Assembly (NCBI RefSeq): GCF_947499945.1
Contig: NZ_CANMQD010000001.1
Span: 434,001 to 498,000, forward strand
Source of the DNA: an uncultured Sulfitobacter sp.
GTDB taxonomy: Bacteria > Pseudomonadota > Alphaproteobacteria > Rhodobacterales > Rhodobacteraceae
DNA length: 64,000 nt
Direction: 5' to 3'
The translations under genes and the position numbers were made by a program. Shown piece after piece: positions 61,953 through 64,000 of the stretch. A model generated the notes under the pieces. It was given only the letters and a program-made list of their open reading frames with translations. It did not search any database and had not been told where the DNA came from. Numbering within the stretch: position 1 is the first letter of the stretch; every line of letters starts with the position of its first letter.

Positions 61953-62482
61953 TTTACAGTCCTCAACTGGCGTACATCGTAGCCATTAAAATCTAAAATC
62001 TCGCGTGCTGCTTTCATGCGATCCGCGCCGCCTTTTGTGCTGCGGTCCACAATCCAGCCGAACTCGCCCGTCTTGTTGCCAAGCACCGCCGTGCGGAAAC
62101 CTTCGTCCACCCACAGCACCCAGAACTCGCGTGTCATCCCGTCAGGCATCCGCACGCTATAGCGGCCCCTGCTTATCCACGTGAGGGGCAAATCCTCCGC
62201 AAAATCACCGCAGACCCCCGCAGGATCACAGACAAAAGCACCCAACCGCATGGCAGGCCCCTTTGGCGTGTCGACCATCCGAAACGCCATACGCCCCAGC
62301 GACGGATCAAACCCCGCCCGCACATACCAAACGCCTTCAAACTTTTCCGCATCGAACCGTGACGTGATCCCAATGGGCGATGTCTGGTCGCGATAACTTG
62401 GCCCCAATGGCACAGGTGCTGGCACATCCGCCGCACAGGCGCCCAGCGCGACAGCGACCAGCGCCCCCGCAAACCCTCTCAT
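61949..62482 (-). CDS. lipocalin-like lipoprotein in the carnitine operon
   Basis: A 177-residue protein with a signal peptide and lipobox (ALGAC, Cys16). The mature part has the lipocalin signature GVWYVRAG (GxW) and the strand pattern of bacterial lipocalins. Both ends overlap the neighbours by 4 bases (ATGA), between BKACE and carnitine dehydrogenase, so co-expression is certain in practice. A lipocalin in a carnitine operon is not an expected enzyme; a role in envelope binding of a ligand is possible. Function unknown. Confidence 0.78.
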   Translation of the reverse strand: MRGFAGALVAVALGACAADVPAPVPLGPSYRDQTSPIGITSRFDAEKFEGVWYVRAGFDPSLGRMAFRMVDTPKGPAMRLGAFVCDPAGVCGDFAEDLPLTWISRGRYSVRMPDGMTREFWVLWVDEGFRTAVLGNKTGEFGWIVDRSTKGGADRMKAAREILDFNGYDVRQLRTVK

Positions 62483-63390
62483 CGCGGCATGCGCTTTTGC
62501 AAACCAAGCTTCTCACGTACTTGATCAGGACCGATCAGCGTCGCGCCCATTGCCTCGATGATCCCGCGTGCACGCGTCACAAGCTCGTGGTTCTCGGCCA
62601 GCACCCCTTTGTCGAGCCACAGGTTATCCTCCAACCCCACACGCACATGGCCTCCTGCCAGTACCGAAGCGGCGACATAAGCCATCTGGTTGCGCCCAAG
62701 CCCGAAGGCCGAAAACGTCCAATCGTCTGGCACGTTGTTTGCCATCGCCATGAAGGTGTTGAGGTCGTCAGGCGCGCCCCATTTGACGCCCATACAAAGC
62801 TGCACAAGCGCGGGGCTGTCCAGAATACCCTGATTGACCAGCTCCTTGGCGTACCAAAGATGGCCTGTGTCAAACGCCTCAATCTCGGGCTTCACACCCA
62901 GATCGGTCATCATCTGCCCCATCGCCACCAGCATACCGGGTGTGTTGGTCATCACATAATCGGCCTCGGCAAAGTTCATCGTGCCGCAATCAAGCGTACA
63001 AATCTCGGGCAGGCATTCGGTGATATGAGCCATACGCTCTGTCGCACCTGCCATGTCGGTACCAGCTTTGTTGAGGTCCATCGGATTCTCCACATCGCCA
63101 AACACGATGTCCCCGCCCATCCCTGCCGTGAGATTCAGCACCACATCCGTATCACTGTCACGAATACGCTCGGTCACTTCGCGGTAGAGGGCAACATCAC
63201 GGCTGGGCGCTCCCGTTTCTGGATCGCGCACATGGCAGTGCACCACTGCCGCCCCCGCTTTGGCTGCCAAAATCGCACTGTCCGCGATCTCCTCTGGCGA
63301 GCGTGGCACATGATGGCTGCGGTCTTGCGTCGCGCCCGATCCAGTGACGGCACAGGTGATAAACACCTCACGGTTCATGGCAAGTGGCAT
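62479..63390 (-). CDS. BKACE-family dehydrocarnitine cleavage enzyme
   Basis: A 303-residue beta-keto acid cleavage enzyme (3-keto-5-aminohexanoate cleavage family, DUF849). It would convert 3-dehydrocarnitine and acetyl-CoA to acetoacetate and betainyl-CoA. Family blocks: FITCAVTGSG, VVHCHVRDPETG with the zinc His pair, LNLTAGMGG, TLDCGTMNF and HVRVGLEDN. The start is ATG 63390 with AAGGGAG upstream. It is the first gene of the operon, about 90 bases from the aldo/keto reductase stop. Dehydrocarnitine specificity is inferred from the fused carnitine dehydrogenase-thioesterase downstream. Confidence 0.92.
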   Translation of the reverse strand: MPLAMNREVFITCAVTGSGATQDRSHHVPRSPEEIADSAILAAKAGAAVVHCHVRDPETGAPSRDVALYREVTERIRDSDTDVVLNLTAGMGGDIVFGDVENPMDLNKAGTDMAGATERMAHITECLPEICTLDCGTMNFAEADYVMTNTPGMLVAMGQMMTDLGVKPEIEAFDTGHLWYAKELVNQGILDSPALVQLCMGVKWGAPDDLNTFMAMANNVPDDWTFSAFGLGRNQMAYVAASVLAGGHVRVGLEDNLWLDKGVLAENHELVTRARGIIEAMGATLIGPDQVREKLGLQKRMPR

Positions 63391-63480
63391 GGCTTTCTCC
63401 CTTATAGTTGCACGCGATTGTGCGCGAGGGGCTGGCACATTTCCATCCCCAAAAGCGTCGTGTTCATGTCGTCTTTGGCT

Positions 63481-64000
63481 TTAGTAAGGCATCGGGTGCG
63501 CACGGTGCGCCATGTCAATATCCGCCATAACCTCTTCGCTGAGCACCAGATCAGCGCCCGCAATGATGCGGTCCAACTGTTCCATCGTGGTCGCTCCAAA
63601 AATAGCCGATGCCATAAACGGACGGTCGCGCACAAACGCCATCGCCATGTGCACAGGGTCAAGTCCGTGCTTCTTAGCGACAGCCAGATAGGCACCCACC
63701 GTCTCAAACGCGCGCGGCGTCTTGCGCCCGCCCAACTCTGGCGACAGCGAGAGACGCGAGCCGTCAGGCACCGCACCGTTCTGATATTTTCCCGTCAAAA
63801 GCCCTGTGGCTAAAGGCGAGAACGACAGCATCCCGATATCCTCGTTGTGCAACGTCTCCGCCAGATCAGTATCGGCCAGACGGCACATCAGCGAATATTC
63901 GTTCTGCACGGTAGCTACACGGGGCCCGCCTACACGCTCGGCGGCATTGGCCCACTGCGTCAAACCCCATGCACTCTCGTTGCTCATCCCGAATGCACGG
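63481..64000 (-). CDS. aldo/keto reductase, C-terminal part (runs off the right edge)
   Basis: About 173 residues of an NAD(P)H-dependent aldo/keto reductase. The visible part starts RAFGMSNESAWG and contains VQNEYSLM, the LSFSPLATGLLTGKY block and DRPFMASAIFGATTMEQL with the cofactor-binding Gly/Ala-Thr loop, as in Tas/YghZ-like enzymes. The N-terminal half with the catalytic Asp/Tyr/Lys/His lies outside the window. Its stop is about 90 bases before the BKACE start, and the operon continues in the same direction. Confidence 0.88.
   Translation of the reverse strand, partial: RAFGMSNESAWGLTQWANAAERVGGPRVATVQNEYSLMCRLADTDLAETLHNEDIGMLSFSPLATGLLTGKYQNGAVPDGSRLSLSPELGGRKTPRAFETVGAYLAVAKKHGLDPVHMAMAFVRDRPFMASAIFGATTMEQLDRIIAGADLVLSEEVMADIDMAHRAHPMPY

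Noticed and set aside
1..64000. CRISPR array, insertion sequence, rRNA operon or replication origin.
   Set aside because: No regularly spaced repeats, transposase, rRNA or origin-like clusters were found on reading the window.

Overview
The window looks like chromosomal DNA from a Roseobacter-group alphaproteobacterium (Rhodobacterales). It is high in G+C and gene-dense, with many start/stop overlaps (ATGA, TAATG). It carries a heterotetrameric sarcosine oxidase operon, a carnitine-to-glycine-betaine operon, an H-NOX/diguanylate cyclase pair, orphan Tad minor pilins and an ECF sigma operon. No transposase, integrase, phage gene or CRISPR array was seen. One tRNA gene is present.

Layout. 0-5.3 kb (minus): sarcosine oxidase soxB-soxD-soxA (soxA leaves the left edge) with a small secreted-protein gene between soxB and soxD, preceded by a PEP-mutase/isocitrate-lyase-family gene and ada. 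5.3-17.8 kb: housekeeping and regulatory genes (SH3 protein, glutamate dehydrogenase, YbaK-type deacylase, three Tad minor pilins closed by a strong terminator, a membrane protein, a 3-hydroxyisobutyrate-dehydrogenase-like enzyme, pirin, a TetR regulator with a candidate operator, a lipoprotein, homoserine dehydrogenase, recJ). 17.9 kb: tRNA-Glu(TTC).

18.3-45.8 kb is one exopolysaccharide/secondary-metabolite island. It has an initiating sugar-phosphate transferase, a BY-kinase-like ATPase with an altered P-loop, a Wzz-type chain-length protein, a Wzx-type flippase, a Wzy-type polymerase, a WecG/TagA-type transferase and several GT2/GT4 glycosyltransferases. Inside it a minus-strand operon of about 17 kb (41.2 to 24.2 kb) reads PKS (KS-AT-KR-DH-ACP-TE), GT2, NRPS (formyltransferase, A domain split by a luciferase-like monooxygenase, PCP), Sfp-type phosphopantetheinyl transferase, SGNH hydrolase, SGNH/glycoside-hydrolase-like fusion, GT2. 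Most junctions overlap by 4 bases. This assembly line, with its own activating enzyme, glycosyltransferases and hydrolases, inside a Wzx/Wzy locus is the most notable system in the window. It may make an N-formylated, oxidised aminoacyl-polyketide that is glycosylated or attached to the glycan (inference).

46-48.5 kb is decaying DNA with an aldehyde dehydrogenase remnant. 48.5-54.4 kb: a GGDEF protein coupled to an H-NOX protein lacking the usual heme-ligand His, an MttB-family methyltransferase, a HAD phosphatase, a DUF3572 protein and a PleD-like cyclase whose receiver domains both lack the phospho-acceptor Asp. 54.4-56.4 kb: EF-hand protein, ECF sigma, putative anti-sigma and a metal-sensor-like protein. 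56.6-59.6 kb: DUF983, NUDIX, EamA transporter, desaturase. 59.7-63.4 kb: carnitine catabolism operon (BKACE, lipocalin, carnitine dehydrogenase-thioesterase fusion, SDR). A truncated aldo/keto reductase leaves the right edge. Glycine betaine from carnitine can be demethylated to sarcosine, the substrate of the sox operon at the left end, so the two ends share a metabolic theme.
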